NCBI GenBank assembly: GCA_014803505.1
Contig: JAAVBM010000107.1
Coordinates: 1-64,000 of the forward strand
DNA length: 64,000 bases
Source: a bacterium
GTDB taxonomy: Bacteria > Cyanobacteriota > Vampirovibrionia > Gastranaerophilales > Gastranaerophilaceae
Direction of reading: 5' to 3'
Position numbers and translations under genes: made by a program. Of this stretch, positions 53,043 through 61,324 are shown piece by piece. Under the pieces are notes generated by a model. The model searched no databases and was not told where the DNA came from. It saw only the letters and a list, made by a program, of their open reading frames with translations. How positions within the stretch are numbered: position 1 is the stretch's first letter; each line of letters begins with the position of its first letter.

Positions 53043-53795
53043 CTAATTCATCAATTTTGTTGTAATCAACGGACCATCATCCGTTGCAATTACCGTATGT
53101 TCAAAGTGTGCAGAAGCCTTACCATCTTTTGTACTTACAGTCCAGTTATCATCAGCAACCACAACTTCATCACAACCCAAGTTTAACATTGGCTCAATCG
53201 CAATTGCGGTATTAGCTTTAATCAGAGTATTATCACCTACACTATAATTAAACAAAAATGGATCTTCATGCATTTCATGCCCAACACCATGACCACCATA
53301 TTGGCGAACAATACCATACCCTTCACGAACAGCGACGGCTTCAATTGCTTTAGAAATATCATCCAAAACATTACCTGGTTTCATTTGTGCAATACCGGCA
53401 TATAAAGATTCTTCAGTAACTCTCATAAGTTTATCAACTTCATCAGAAACTTTACCAACTCTATATGACCAAGCACTATCACCAACCATACCACCGTAAG
53501 TTGCACCAACATCGATTGCAATAATATCACCTTCTTTCAAGATAACATTATCAGAAGGAATTCCGTGTACAACCTGCTCGTTTATTGAGGTACAAATACA
53601 TGCAGGAAAACCGTTATAGCCCAAGAATGTAGGAATTGCACGATTTTCTTTTATAATTTGCATTGCTATATTATCTAATTCTTTTGTCGAAATTCCGGGT
53701 TCAACAACAGTTTTCATTTTTTCATGAACAAGAGCCACAATATGCCCTGCATGACGCATTCTTTTTATTTCATCTCTTGATTTTTTATTTATCAT
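53043..53795 (-). CDS. map: Methionine aminopeptidase, type I
   Basis: Map removes the N-terminal Met from nascent proteins. The 250-residue length is typical of type Ia. The five metal ligands are in the expected places: Asp in IDVGATYGGMVGDSAWSY (two), His in GHGVGHEMHEDP (one), and Glu residues in AIEPMLNLG and the C-terminal ...HFEHTVI. It heads a four-gene minus run ending in tmk. Confidence 0.96.
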   Translation of the reverse strand: MINKKSRDEIKRMRHAGHIVALVHEKMKTVVEPGISTKELDNIAMQIIKENRAIPTFLGYNGFPACICTSINEQVVHGIPSDNVILKEGDIIAIDVGATYGGMVGDSAWSYRVGKVSDEVDKLMRVTEESLYAGIAQMKPGNVLDDISKAIEAVAVREGYGIVRQYGGHGVGHEMHEDPFLFNYSVGDNTLIKANTAIAIEPMLNLGCDEVVVADDNWTVSTKDGKASAHFEHTVIATDDGPLITTKLMN

Positions 53796-53929
53796 TTTTA
53801 CCCTACCCTCAATTGAATGTTATCATAAATAATGACCTGAAATCAAATTTGTTAACCTTTAAATAAATATCTAAATAATTAGTCTATATATATGACAAAT
53901 TCTTAGAACTTATTACCTATAATAATAAA

Positions 53930-54604
53930 ATGGATGGAAAAGTACTTGAACAAAAATACACCGATTTTATAGAAAGTCTAATCGAACAGATAGCGCCTTT
54001 GCTACCTGCAGATGTAAATAAACTTCAGCAAGATTATCTTGTCAGCAACATTCGAAAATCTGCAACTTTGTTGGCTGAATCAATGGTTGAAGAAGAAGAA
54101 TTCAGCAGATTAGATTTTGAAGAACATTGTTTCTATATCCAGGTAATGGCAGAATGGTCTTTCCATAAAGAAATTGATCTATTCCGTTCTGGTATTCCCG
54201 CAAAGTATTGGAAAGTTGTAATGAATAAAATCTGGTATACTATGTGGGAAGTAATGTATGCTTGCGTAAAAAACGATGCACCACAAAGTGCTGTTCTTTC
54301 TCTTGTCGAACGCTTTGTTAACAGAACTTATAAAGATGCAGTCGAAGAACTAAAAGAAAACGAAATAATTGACGAAGAAACAGAAGAAAAAGCCAAAGAA
54401 CAATCTAATATTGATATTATGGCAAGACAAATGAAAGCTGCAAAAAATATAAATTTAGGTATAAAAAAAGTATTATTTTTCATATTATTCTTATTCATTG
54501 CAAGCGTAATAACCTTTGTTATATTAAAATTTAAATCCTATGGAGTTATAACAATCTTAGTACTTTTATTGTTATATAATATTTTCCCGCGCCCAAAAGA
54601 ATAA
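53930..54604 (+). CDS. Hypothetical 224-aa C-terminally anchored protein
   Basis: I do not recognise this. The first ~170 residues are soluble, helical and acidic. The last ~40 hold two hydrophobic helices that would anchor the tail. A conserved patch EEHCFYIQVMAEWSFHKEID lies near residue 65. A TATAAT (53918-53923) lies 6 nt before the ATG, with no ribosome-binding site, so the mRNA may be leaderless. It precedes holA on the same strand. Confidence 0.65.
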   Translation: MDGKVLEQKYTDFIESLIEQIAPLLPADVNKLQQDYLVSNIRKSATLLAESMVEEEEFSRLDFEEHCFYIQVMAEWSFHKEIDLFRSGIPAKYWKVVMNKIWYTMWEVMYACVKNDAPQSAVLSLVERFVNRTYKDAVEELKENEIIDEETEEKAKEQSNIDIMARQMKAAKNINLGIKKVLFFILFLFIASVITFVILKFKSYGVITILVLLLLYNIFPRPKE

Positions 54605-54665
54605 TTTTTGACATATTTATTTATAATAATTTTACTTTAGTCTGATTTTTCTATAAAATAATACT

Positions 54666-55634
54666 ATGATTTATTTTTTCTACGGGGATGAAGAATTTAA
54701 TATTTCTAATGAAATCAAAAAGTTCAAATCTAAACTTGATAAGAACTTTATTGAAATGAGCTACAAATATTTCAATAATCCAAAATTTCCTGATTTGATT
54801 GCCGCAGTCAGAACTCAACCTATGATGTTTGGTAAAATGCTTTTAGAAATAAATTGCTTATCATACCTCAGCGGAAAATCCGAGGATAAAGCTTTTGATG
54901 ATAATCAAATAAAACAGATAACAGAAGCTCTCGACAATGTCAGCGAAAATCTTGATATAATTTTTGTTGCTCAACTAGAACCTGATAGTCAGAAAAAAAT
55001 CGACAAACGTAGAAAACTTTTCAAAACTTTATCAAAATATAATGCAAAAGAATTTGCTCAAATTCCATCATACAAAACAGCAGAACTTGAAGCTTGGATT
55101 AAACAACAAGCAAAAACAAAAGATTTAAAACTAAATGACGAAATCGCATCTACAATACTACTCCAAGTAGGTTCAAATCTGCGAATGATAGACTCCGAAT
55201 TAGAAAAATTAAAAATCTTTGCCGGAAATAACGCTGTTACAAAAGAAATGGTGAAAGAAATTTGTGTCACAAACGAAGATTTATTTATTTTTGCAGATTA
55301 TCTAATTACTGAAAATAAATCTAAAGCTCTCGCAGAATATCAAAAATTATTATCAAAAAAACATCCGTTGGAAATTTTGTCAGTATTACACACTTTACTA
55401 CACGGAAAAATTCAAATAAAAGCAAATTCTTCAAAATATTCGGCAGATGAAATTGCAAAAATTATAAACATGCATCCATACCGTGTAAAATTAGAACTAC
55501 AAAAATTAAAAAATGTTTCATTGAAAAATCTTGTAAAATTGAAACAAAATCTTACAAATGCAGAATACAAAATCAAGTCAGGACAAGCCTCATTGGATAT
55601 TGATAAGGAGATAGAATATGCAATATTACAATAA
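54666..55634 (+). CDS. holA: DNA polymerase III subunit delta
   Basis: HolA is the clamp-loader subunit that opens the beta clamp. The 322-residue protein has the N-terminal fold (MIYFFYGDEEFNISNEIKKF), then a helical lid (LEAWIKQQAKTKDLKLND), and a C-terminal collar of helices (ILSVLHTLLHGKIQIKANSS). It has no ATP site, as expected. ATG 54666 is 8 nt after a TATAAA, so it may be leaderless. It overlaps holB by 17 nt. Confidence 0.9.
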   Translation: MIYFFYGDEEFNISNEIKKFKSKLDKNFIEMSYKYFNNPKFPDLIAAVRTQPMMFGKMLLEINCLSYLSGKSEDKAFDDNQIKQITEALDNVSENLDIIFVAQLEPDSQKKIDKRRKLFKTLSKYNAKEFAQIPSYKTAELEAWIKQQAKTKDLKLNDEIASTILLQVGSNLRMIDSELEKLKIFAGNNAVTKEMVKEICVTNEDLFIFADYLITENKSKALAEYQKLLSKKHPLEILSVLHTLLHGKIQIKANSSKYSADEIAKIINMHPYRVKLELQKLKNVSLKNLVKLKQNLTNAEYKIKSGQASLDIDKEIEYAILQ

Positions 55635-56520
55635 TGAAATTTCTCAAAAATATCCAAAATTATTAGAATATTTTGAAAACGGAATAAAAAGTGAAGACAA
55701 AAATATTAGTCATTGCTTATTATTTTGGGGACCTGACATAACCTCGCAATGTGAATTGGCATTAGAAGTTGCAAGAATTTTAAACTGTTCCGAAGATGGT
55801 TCCTCTGATTGCAATTGTCTTAACTGTAGATGGATAAAAGAACAATCTCATCCCGAAGTAAAAATATATACCCGTCTTGATTTTAAAGAAAGCCAAAAAA
55901 CTTCTGAAGACAGTGAAACAAAAGGTAAAAAAAATATCAATATTGAACAGGCAAAAGCAATTATAAACGAACTTTCAATATCAAGTGAATACCATAGAGT
56001 TTATATTTTCTGTGACAGGGATGAAGACGGAAATCTTTTACCGCTTAATCAGATAAATTTCCCTGAAGCAACATCAAATGCTCTTTTAAAAACATTTGAA
56101 GAACCACCTAAAAATACAACTTTCATATTTTTGACAAAAGATCGTTCGGATATAATTTCTACTGTTGTATCTCGAGCTCAATCATTTTTTATTCCTGCAT
56201 CAGTAAAAGAAAGTGAAAGTTATGAATTAGTTGAGAATTTCATTTCAAATTACTGGACAACCGAAAAAAATCAAGTACTTGAGTTTGAAACCAATATGAT
56301 AAATTTAATAGCTTCTAATGACGCAAAAACAATATTTACACAAATGCAAAATTACATATCCGCAGTGCTCAAATCCAATCTTCAAAATAAACATCTATTT
56401 TACAAACTTATGCAAGATATAAAACATATCGAAGATGCAAAACGTCAAATTTCACTGACTCCGGCAATGAATATTCAAACTGTAGTTGAAAATCTTAGTT
56501 TTAATTTAATTTTGAATTAA
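55618..56520 (+). CDS. holB: DNA polymerase III subunit delta'
   Basis: HolB is the stator of the clamp loader. The 300 residues show an ATPase-like fold with a degraded P-loop (LLFWGPDITSQCELAL) and no functional Walker A, as in delta'. A zinc-binding cluster (CSEDGSSDCNCLNC) lies at ~59-73. SNALLKTFEEPPKNTTFIFLT is conserved. It overlaps holA by 17 nt, so they are coupled. Confidence 0.9.
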   Translation: MQYYNNEISQKYPKLLEYFENGIKSEDKNISHCLLFWGPDITSQCELALEVARILNCSEDGSSDCNCLNCRWIKEQSHPEVKIYTRLDFKESQKTSEDSETKGKKNINIEQAKAIINELSISSEYHRVYIFCDRDEDGNLLPLNQINFPEATSNALLKTFEEPPKNTTFIFLTKDRSDIISTVVSRAQSFFIPASVKESESYELVENFISNYWTTEKNQVLEFETNMINLIASNDAKTIFTQMQNYISAVLKSNLQNKHLFYKLMQDIKHIEDAKRQISLTPAMNIQTVVENLSFNLILN

Positions 56521-56588
56521 ATTATTATTTGCAATCTTTAATAAAAACATGCTATAATCCTTTTGAATAAGATATTTGGAGAGATAAA

Positions 56589-57212
56589 ATGGTAATAGAA
56601 TATAGTGAAATACTAAGAGAATTTGCTCTTGTAATTGCGGTATCGTACCTAATTGGTTCAATACCTACCGGTTATATCATTGTAAAATTATTTACAGGAC
56701 AAGATATCAGAACTATCGGCTCAGGTTCAACCGGAGCAACAAATGTTAAACGTGTTATGGGTAAAAAATGGTTCTTTATAGTAATGCTTCTAGATGCATT
56801 GAAAGGAGCTTTACCTGTTGCATTAACCGCTTATTACATGTCATCATTTGATGATTATGGAATTCTACCTGTAGTCGCTGCTGTTTGTGTGCTTCTCGGA
56901 CACAGCAAGTCTGTTTTCTTAAACTTTACCGGAGGCAAATCAGTAGCTTCAGGAGTTGGAACACTTTTTGCCTTAAACTGGCAAGTTGGATTAATTGTTG
57001 CAGCAATCTGGAGTATTGTAACTTGGATTTCTAAATACGTATCACTAGGTTCAATTGTTGCATTAGCAATAGCTCCGATTATTATGTTGGTTTTGAAAGC
57101 TCCTGCAGCATATATTATTTACGCATTAGTTGCAGCAATCTATGTAATCTATCTCCACAGAGAGAACATAAAACGACTAAAAGAAGGTAATGAAAACAAA
57201 GTTAGAAAATAA
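56589..57212 (+). CDS. plsY: Acyl-phosphate:glycerol-3-phosphate acyltransferase
   Basis: PlsY adds the first acyl chain to glycerol-3-phosphate in phospholipid synthesis. The 207-residue protein has about five membrane helices. Its signatures SIPTGYIIVK, GSGSTGATNVKR and NFTGGKSVASGVG match the three conserved loops. The ATG follows GGAGAGATAAA. It is last of the plus-strand run with holA and holB, and a bidirectional terminator follows. Confidence 0.96.
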   Translation: MVIEYSEILREFALVIAVSYLIGSIPTGYIIVKLFTGQDIRTIGSGSTGATNVKRVMGKKWFFIVMLLDALKGALPVALTAYYMSSFDDYGILPVVAAVCVLLGHSKSVFLNFTGGKSVASGVGTLFALNWQVGLIVAAIWSIVTWISKYVSLGSIVALAIAPIIMLVLKAPAAYIIYALVAAIYVIYLHRENIKRLKEGNENKVRK

Positions 57213-57221
57213 TTTAGGAGT

Positions 57222-57248
57222 TAAAAAGCGGGATTAAATCCCGCTTTT
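57222..57248. terminator. Bidirectional terminator between plsY and ffh
   Basis: An AAAAAGCGGGATT / AATCCCGCTTTT stem is flanked by A and T tracts. It serves both convergent genes. Confidence 0.85.
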
Positions 57249-57251
57249 ATA

Positions 57252-58628
57252 TTATTTAAATTTTCTCATCATCTTCATAGCTTGGACCATAGCTTTTTTC
57301 TCATTTTTCTTACCAAATCCGCCAAACATTTTCTGCATTTTATTCATTCCGCCCATCATTTGACGCATTTGCTCAAACTGTTTTACATAAACATTAACAG
57401 TATGCATATCCATACCACAACCTTTTGCAATACGTTTTTTACGGCTGGTATTCATCAATTGCGGGTTATCACGTTCTTCAGGTGTCATACTTTGAATAAA
57501 TACTTCAATCTTTTTAAATTCTGTGTCAGTTGCATGAGAAATTTTCTCACGGTCAGCCTGTTTAAGATTAACTCCGGGAAGCATACCCAAAATTTGATCC
57601 ATAGAACCAAACATTTTCATTTGTTTTTGCATACTTAAGAAATCATTGTAACTAAATTCAGCTTTTTGCATTTTTTCTTGCATTCTCAAAGCTTCTTTTT
57701 CATCAAAAACTTCCTGAGCACGTTCAACTAACGAAACGATATCACCCATTCCCAGAATTCTTGTAGCCATTCTTTCAGGGTAAAAATCTTCCAAAGCGTT
57801 AAGTTTTTCGCCAGTACCTGTTAATTTTATAGGTTTTCCGGTGCAGTGAACAACTGATAACGCAGAACCACCACGAGAATCACCGTCCAGTTTTGTCAAA
57901 ACTAAACCTGTTAAACCAATTTGCGCATCAAAGTTTTCAGCAACGTGAACAGCTTCCTGACCTGTCATTGCATCGATTACAAGAAGCTTTTCGTGAGGAC
58001 GGAAAACTCTATCAATAATCAACAATTCTGCCATCATTTCAGTATCAATCTGCAAACGACCTGCTGTATCTAAGATTAAAACATTAAAACCTTTTTCTTT
58101 TGCATAGCTCAAAGCACTTTGAACAATATTTTGAACATCAGTTGAACCATCGATAGAAAAGACTTCACAACCGATTTCGGAACCTAGAGTTTTTAATTGT
58201 GTAATTGCCGCAGGTCTATAAACGTCACAAGCAACCAAAAGCGGATTTTTACCTTCTTTTTTAAGTTTTACAGCAAGCTTAGCAGAAGAAGTTGTTTTCC
58301 CGGAACCTTGCAGACCTAACATCATAATTAAAGATGGATGACCTGATAAATCAAGCGGTTTCAACTCATTTCCCAAAAGTTCAACCAATTCGTCATGAAC
58401 AATTTTAACCAATTGTTGAGAAGGATTCACACCCTGCAAAACATTTTCACCTTCAGCTTTATCTTTTATAGAAGAAATAAAAGATTTTACAACACGTAAA
58501 TTAACATCAGCTTCTAAAAGAGCACGTCTAATTTCGCGTAAAGCGTCTTGCATATTGTCTTGAGTTAATTCTTGAGAGTGCGTTTTAGAAATTATATTCT
58601 GTAACTTTTCACTTAAATTATCAAACAT
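57252..58628 (-). CDS. ffh: Signal recognition particle protein (SRP54 homologue)
   Basis: Ffh binds signal sequences and SRP RNA and delivers ribosomes to the membrane. The 458 residues hold the N and G domains with GLQGSGKTTSSAKLA (~100-115), DTAGRLQ, TKLDGD and the C-terminal Met-rich M domain (MQKQMKMFGSMDQILGMLPG through RIAKGCGMDMHTV). No matching SRP RNA was found in the window. It converges on plsY. Confidence 0.97.
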   Translation of the reverse strand: MFDNLSEKLQNIISKTHSQELTQDNMQDALREIRRALLEADVNLRVVKSFISSIKDKAEGENVLQGVNPSQQLVKIVHDELVELLGNELKPLDLSGHPSLIMMLGLQGSGKTTSSAKLAVKLKKEGKNPLLVACDVYRPAAITQLKTLGSEIGCEVFSIDGSTDVQNIVQSALSYAKEKGFNVLILDTAGRLQIDTEMMAELLIIDRVFRPHEKLLVIDAMTGQEAVHVAENFDAQIGLTGLVLTKLDGDSRGGSALSVVHCTGKPIKLTGTGEKLNALEDFYPERMATRILGMGDIVSLVERAQEVFDEKEALRMQEKMQKAEFSYNDFLSMQKQMKMFGSMDQILGMLPGVNLKQADREKISHATDTEFKKIEVFIQSMTPEERDNPQLMNTSRKKRIAKGCGMDMHTVNVYVKQFEQMRQMMGGMNKMQKMFGGFGKKNEKKAMVQAMKMMRKFK

Positions 58629-58734
58629 TTCATATCCCTTTAAATATAGTATAGAGCAATATTACCATGAACAAACGATATACAATACCTCTAAAATATG
58701 ATAGAATAAAAAAGCAGTAATAATAGGAGGTTAT

Positions 58735-59217
58735 ATGAAAAAGGTTATTATTTTAGCAGGATTGATTCTTGCAGGAAGCATCACATATGCAGAAATTTCA
58801 ATGCCGTCAGGTCCAAGTTTTAATACACAATCAAGAGCAACAAGTTCAGCACCATCTAACAGTTATAAAAAAACAACTTCAACAAATACAAATTATCAGA
58901 ACACAAATTATAATCTAAATACAATTCAGCAGAATTTAAGTAAAGAAAGTTCATTAAAAATGGAATTAGATTCACTAGCAACATCTATATTAAAAGCTGC
59001 AGAGCAACATGATCAACAAAAACAGCAGCAATATATGATGAAAATGATGGAAAAAGGAGTAGATAAAATGTGTCCTCCGCAAATAATATCAAAAAGAACC
59101 CCACAATGTCCGCCAATAAGAATTCAAGTTAATAATAGAGAATTAAGAGGTAGTACTTGCGCTTTAACCTGTTATGAACTTGACGGAAGAAAATACGAAG
59201 TAGGTTACTGTAAATAA
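58735..59217 (+). CDS. Secreted Ser/Thr/Gln-rich small protein
   Basis: A 160-residue exported protein. A signal peptide (~1-19, cleavage after SITYA) is followed by a low-complexity segment rich in Ser, Thr and Asn (~22-70). A helical, Gln/Met-rich part (~80-115) follows, then a Cys-containing C-terminal segment (CPPQ, QCPP, TCALTCYELDG, GYCK; six Cys). The Cys pattern suggests disulfides formed in the envelope. AGGAGG precedes the ATG. The function is unknown. Confidence 0.78.
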   Translation: MKKVIILAGLILAGSITYAEISMPSGPSFNTQSRATSSAPSNSYKKTTSTNTNYQNTNYNLNTIQQNLSKESSLKMELDSLATSILKAAEQHDQQKQQQYMMKMMEKGVDKMCPPQIISKRTPQCPPIRIQVNNRELRGSTCALTCYELDGRKYEVGYCK

Positions 59218-59240
59218 GATCTAAATAGAATAATAAGTAA

Positions 59241-59276
59241 AGGGCGCAGAATTCGTTTGAATTCTGCGCCCTAGTT
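59241..59276. terminator. Terminator (perfect 14-bp stem)
   Basis: AGGGCGCAGAATTC-GTTT-GAATTCTGCGCCCT is followed by AGTTTT, ending the secreted-protein gene. It lies 14-15 nt before the repeat at the fba end. Confidence 0.9.
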
Positions 59277-59289
59277 TTAATAATAATTT

Positions 59290-59343
59290 GCTTACTTTAG
59301 ACTAATTCGGTGGCAAAATGCCCCGTCCGGCGAGGACTAGTCT
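59290..59343 (-). repeat. Stop-codon-bearing structured repeat, copy 2 (fba end)
   Basis: On the minus strand it begins with the fba stop codon, TAGTCCTCGCCGGACGGGG. About 20 variable bases follow, then CTAAAGTAAGC. It can fold into a GTCC-TCGCC-GGAC hairpin and a GGCA/TGCC hairpin, closed by AGACTA/TAGTCT (59299-59304 / 59338-59343). The other copy is at 18812-18873. Conserved ends with a variable centre suggest a common origin. Confidence 0.78.
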
Positions 59344-60296
59344 TGAGCGTGACCAGCTGTACCAAGAACGTCACGCATTTTGTGCATAACCATTTCTTTA
59401 ACAGCAGTTCTACCAGGTCCCATGTATTCACGTGGGTCGAATTTTTCAGGATGTTCAACGAAAAATTCTCTGATAGTAGAAGTCATTGCAAGTCTCAAAT
59501 CTGTATCGATATTGATTTTAGCAACACCGTGTTGAGAAGCATATTTAAGCATATCTTCAGGAACACCTTGAGCGTTAGGCAATTTACCACCAAATTCATT
59601 ACATTTAGCAACGAATTCAGCAGGAACAGAAGATGAACCGTGAAGAACGATTGGGTAATCACCAAAACCAGCTTCTTTTAATGCATCTTTAATTTCTTTC
59701 AATCTGTCGAAGTCTAATTTAGCTTCACCAGCGAATTTGTAAGCACCGTGAGAAGTACCGATAGCGATAGCTAATGAATCACAACCGGTTTGTTTAACAA
59801 ATTCAACAGCTTCTTGAACGTTAGTATATTTAGCATCTTTAGCGTCAACATTAACGTCGTCTTCGATACCAGCTAATTTACCTAATTCAGCTTCAACTGA
59901 AACTCCTCTTTCGTGAGCGTATTCAACAACTTTTTTAGTTAAAGCAACGTTTTCTTCGAATGAGAATCTTGAACCGTCGATCATAACAGAAGAGAAACCA
60001 CCGTCGATACAAGCTTTACAAATTTCGAAGTCAGCACCGTGGTCTAAGTGAAGAGCGATAGGCACTGTAGTAGTAGCCAAAGCAGCTTCAACTAATTTGA
60101 TAAGATAAGTTTGGTTAGCATATTTTCTAGCACCAGCAGAAACTTGTAAGATAATAGGTGATTGAGTTTCTTCAGCAGCTTCTGCAATACCTTGTAAAAT
60201 TTCCATGTTGTTAACGTTGTAAGCACCGATAGCATAACCGCCAGCTAATGCTTTTTTGAACATTTCGTTTGTTCCAACTAATTTTCTTTCACTCAT
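59337..60296 (-). CDS. fba: Class II fructose-1,6-bisphosphate aldolase
   Basis: Fba splits FBP to DHAP and glyceraldehyde-3-phosphate using Zn2+. The 319-residue enzyme has the zinc-binding His residues in LHLDHGADF (~82-90) and the family signature around MIDGSRFSFEEN. A C-terminal LHGSSSVPAEF is also conserved. ATG 60296 follows AAGAAGGAGAACTCAA, which sets the start. The stop TAG is the first codon of a repeat shared with nadC. Confidence 0.97.
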   Translation of the reverse strand: MSERKLVGTNEMFKKALAGGYAIGAYNVNNMEILQGIAEAAEETQSPIILQVSAGARKYANQTYLIKLVEAALATTTVPIALHLDHGADFEICKACIDGGFSSVMIDGSRFSFEENVALTKKVVEYAHERGVSVEAELGKLAGIEDDVNVDAKDAKYTNVQEAVEFVKQTGCDSLAIAIGTSHGAYKFAGEAKLDFDRLKEIKDALKEAGFGDYPIVLHGSSSVPAEFVAKCNEFGGKLPNAQGVPEDMLKYASQHGVAKINIDTDLRLAMTSTIREFFVEHPEKFDPREYMGPGRTAVKEMVMHKMRDVLGTAGHAQD

Positions 60297-60392
60297 TTGA
60301 GTTCTCCTTCTTTTTGTATAATATATTACACACATTCAATTTATAACAAACAAAACTTTTATTCAATATATATAGAGCATGCCCAAAAATTT

Positions 60393-60472
60393 AGCCCACT
60401 CCGACTCCTCTCCAAAAGAAAAACAAAAACGGAGAGGAGTTTAACAATCTCAAACCAAAATAAGGAGTGGCT
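60393..60472. repeat. Nested inverted-repeat element
   Basis: A perfect 10-bp inner stem, ACTCCTCTCC / GGAGAGGAGT (60404-60413 / 60431-60440), lies inside an outer pair AGCC(C)ACTCC / GGAGTGGCT (60393-60402 / 60464-60472). On the minus strand it is followed by AAATTTTT, so it may terminate the 77-aa gene. It might also be a small structured RNA or a mobile repeat. Confidence 0.6.
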
Positions 60473-60498
60473 TCCAGACTGCCTCAGCAGTAAATATA

Positions 60499-60732
60499 TT
60501 AATCATCAGCGTCGATTTGTTCTTCAAATTCGATATGATGATTCAACTCAATAATTTTATCTTTAAGTTGGTTCAAGTGTTTTAGTAGAATCGCAATATC
60601 TTTGGCAGGATTGCCGGTATTAACTTCTTCGTAAAGTAACGAAACTTCGAGTCTTGAGGCAAGATAATGAACATCGCATACCTCACTTGCAATTTCTCTT
60701 ACTTCCTTTGCAATTTTTTCAATATCTTTCAA
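60499..60732 (-). CDS. Hypothetical 77-aa helical protein
   Basis: Unrecognised. The 77 residues are mainly helical and acidic (IEKIAKEVREIASEV and LLKHLNQLKDKIIEL), with a DADD end. It is divergent from the AbrB-like gene at 60834. The shared intergenic region contains three copies of a TAGTATGAC sequence, so the two units may share a regulator. A nested inverted repeat follows the stop. Confidence 0.7.
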   Translation of the reverse strand: MKDIEKIAKEVREIASEVCDVHYLASRLEVSLLYEEVNTGNPAKDIAILLKHLNQLKDKIIELNHHIEFEEQIDADD

Positions 60733-60744
60733 CTTATAGCTCCT

Positions 60745-60840
60745 TAGTATGACATATAACCATACATAGTCATACTATAAAAATAACAATATAGATACTA
60801 TGATATTGTCAGATACATTGATGAGCGAATAGTATGACAT
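60745..60840. promoter_or_regulatory. Repeated TAGTATGAC operator candidates
   Basis: TAGTATGACAT occurs at 60745-60755 and 60830-60840, and the inverted GTCATACTA at 60769-60777. They lie between divergent units. The last copy overlaps the ATG of the AbrB-like gene. The arrangement suggests cooperative binding by one of the two small DNA-binding proteins encoded next. Confidence 0.6.
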
Positions 60841-61022
60841 TAGATAGAAAATTAATGAGAAACGGCAATGGATGGGCTTTTTTTATCAATTCAACAATAT
60901 TAGGATTTTTGGATGTTAACCCAGAAACAGATATGATTCGCTATTCTATAGAAAATGACAAACTTATTATTACAAAAAGCGATAAAAAAATAGAGAAAAA
61001 AGTACCAAAAAACAATCAATAA
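60834..61022 (+). CDS. AbrB/MazE-like DNA-binding protein
   Basis: A 62-residue protein with the swapped-hairpin AbrB pattern: KLMRNGNGWAFFINSTILGFLDVNPETDMI, here split at INS, then ENDKLIITK. AbrB-fold antitoxins bind a toxin and autoregulate. No classical toxin (MazF, VapC) is adjacent; a 69-aa HTH protein follows after 1 nt. The ATG lies within an operator-like repeat. Confidence 0.8.
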   Translation: MTLDRKLMRNGNGWAFFINSTILGFLDVNPETDMIRYSIENDKLIITKSDKKIEKKVPKNNQ

Positions 61023-61023
61023 A

Positions 61024-61233
61024 ATGGATGTACGTAGTGAAATTAAAAGTATTATAGCCAAAAAAGCAAGCACTCTCAAAAAAGTTTGTGCTGCTATTGA
61101 GCAGAAAAATAACGAAAAAATTTCTCCAAATAACTTAACTAATAAATTTCGACGTAAAACAATAAAATTTGATGAAGTACAAGAAATACTCGAAGTCTTA
61201 GGATATCACATTGAATTTATTGAAAATGACTAA
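61024..61233 (+). CDS. Small helix-turn-helix protein
   Basis: A 69-residue protein with a compact HTH pattern (TLKKVCAAIEQKNNEKISPNN, then TIKFDEVQEILEVLGYHIEF). Related small proteins appear in phages and Clostridia as I recall them. It starts 1 nt after the AbrB-like stop, so they form an operon. It may be the regulator of the TAGTATGAC sites or a co-regulator. Confidence 0.72.
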   Translation: MDVRSEIKSIIAKKASTLKKVCAAIEQKNNEKISPNNLTNKFRRKTIKFDEVQEILEVLGYHIEFIEND

Positions 61234-61324
61234 AATTTACCCCCACTCAACTTTTGTAAACCAAAAAGATGAAATTTTTAACCAAAACGTACAAATTCCT
61301 TTTTGTTGATGTTACAATTTTAGT

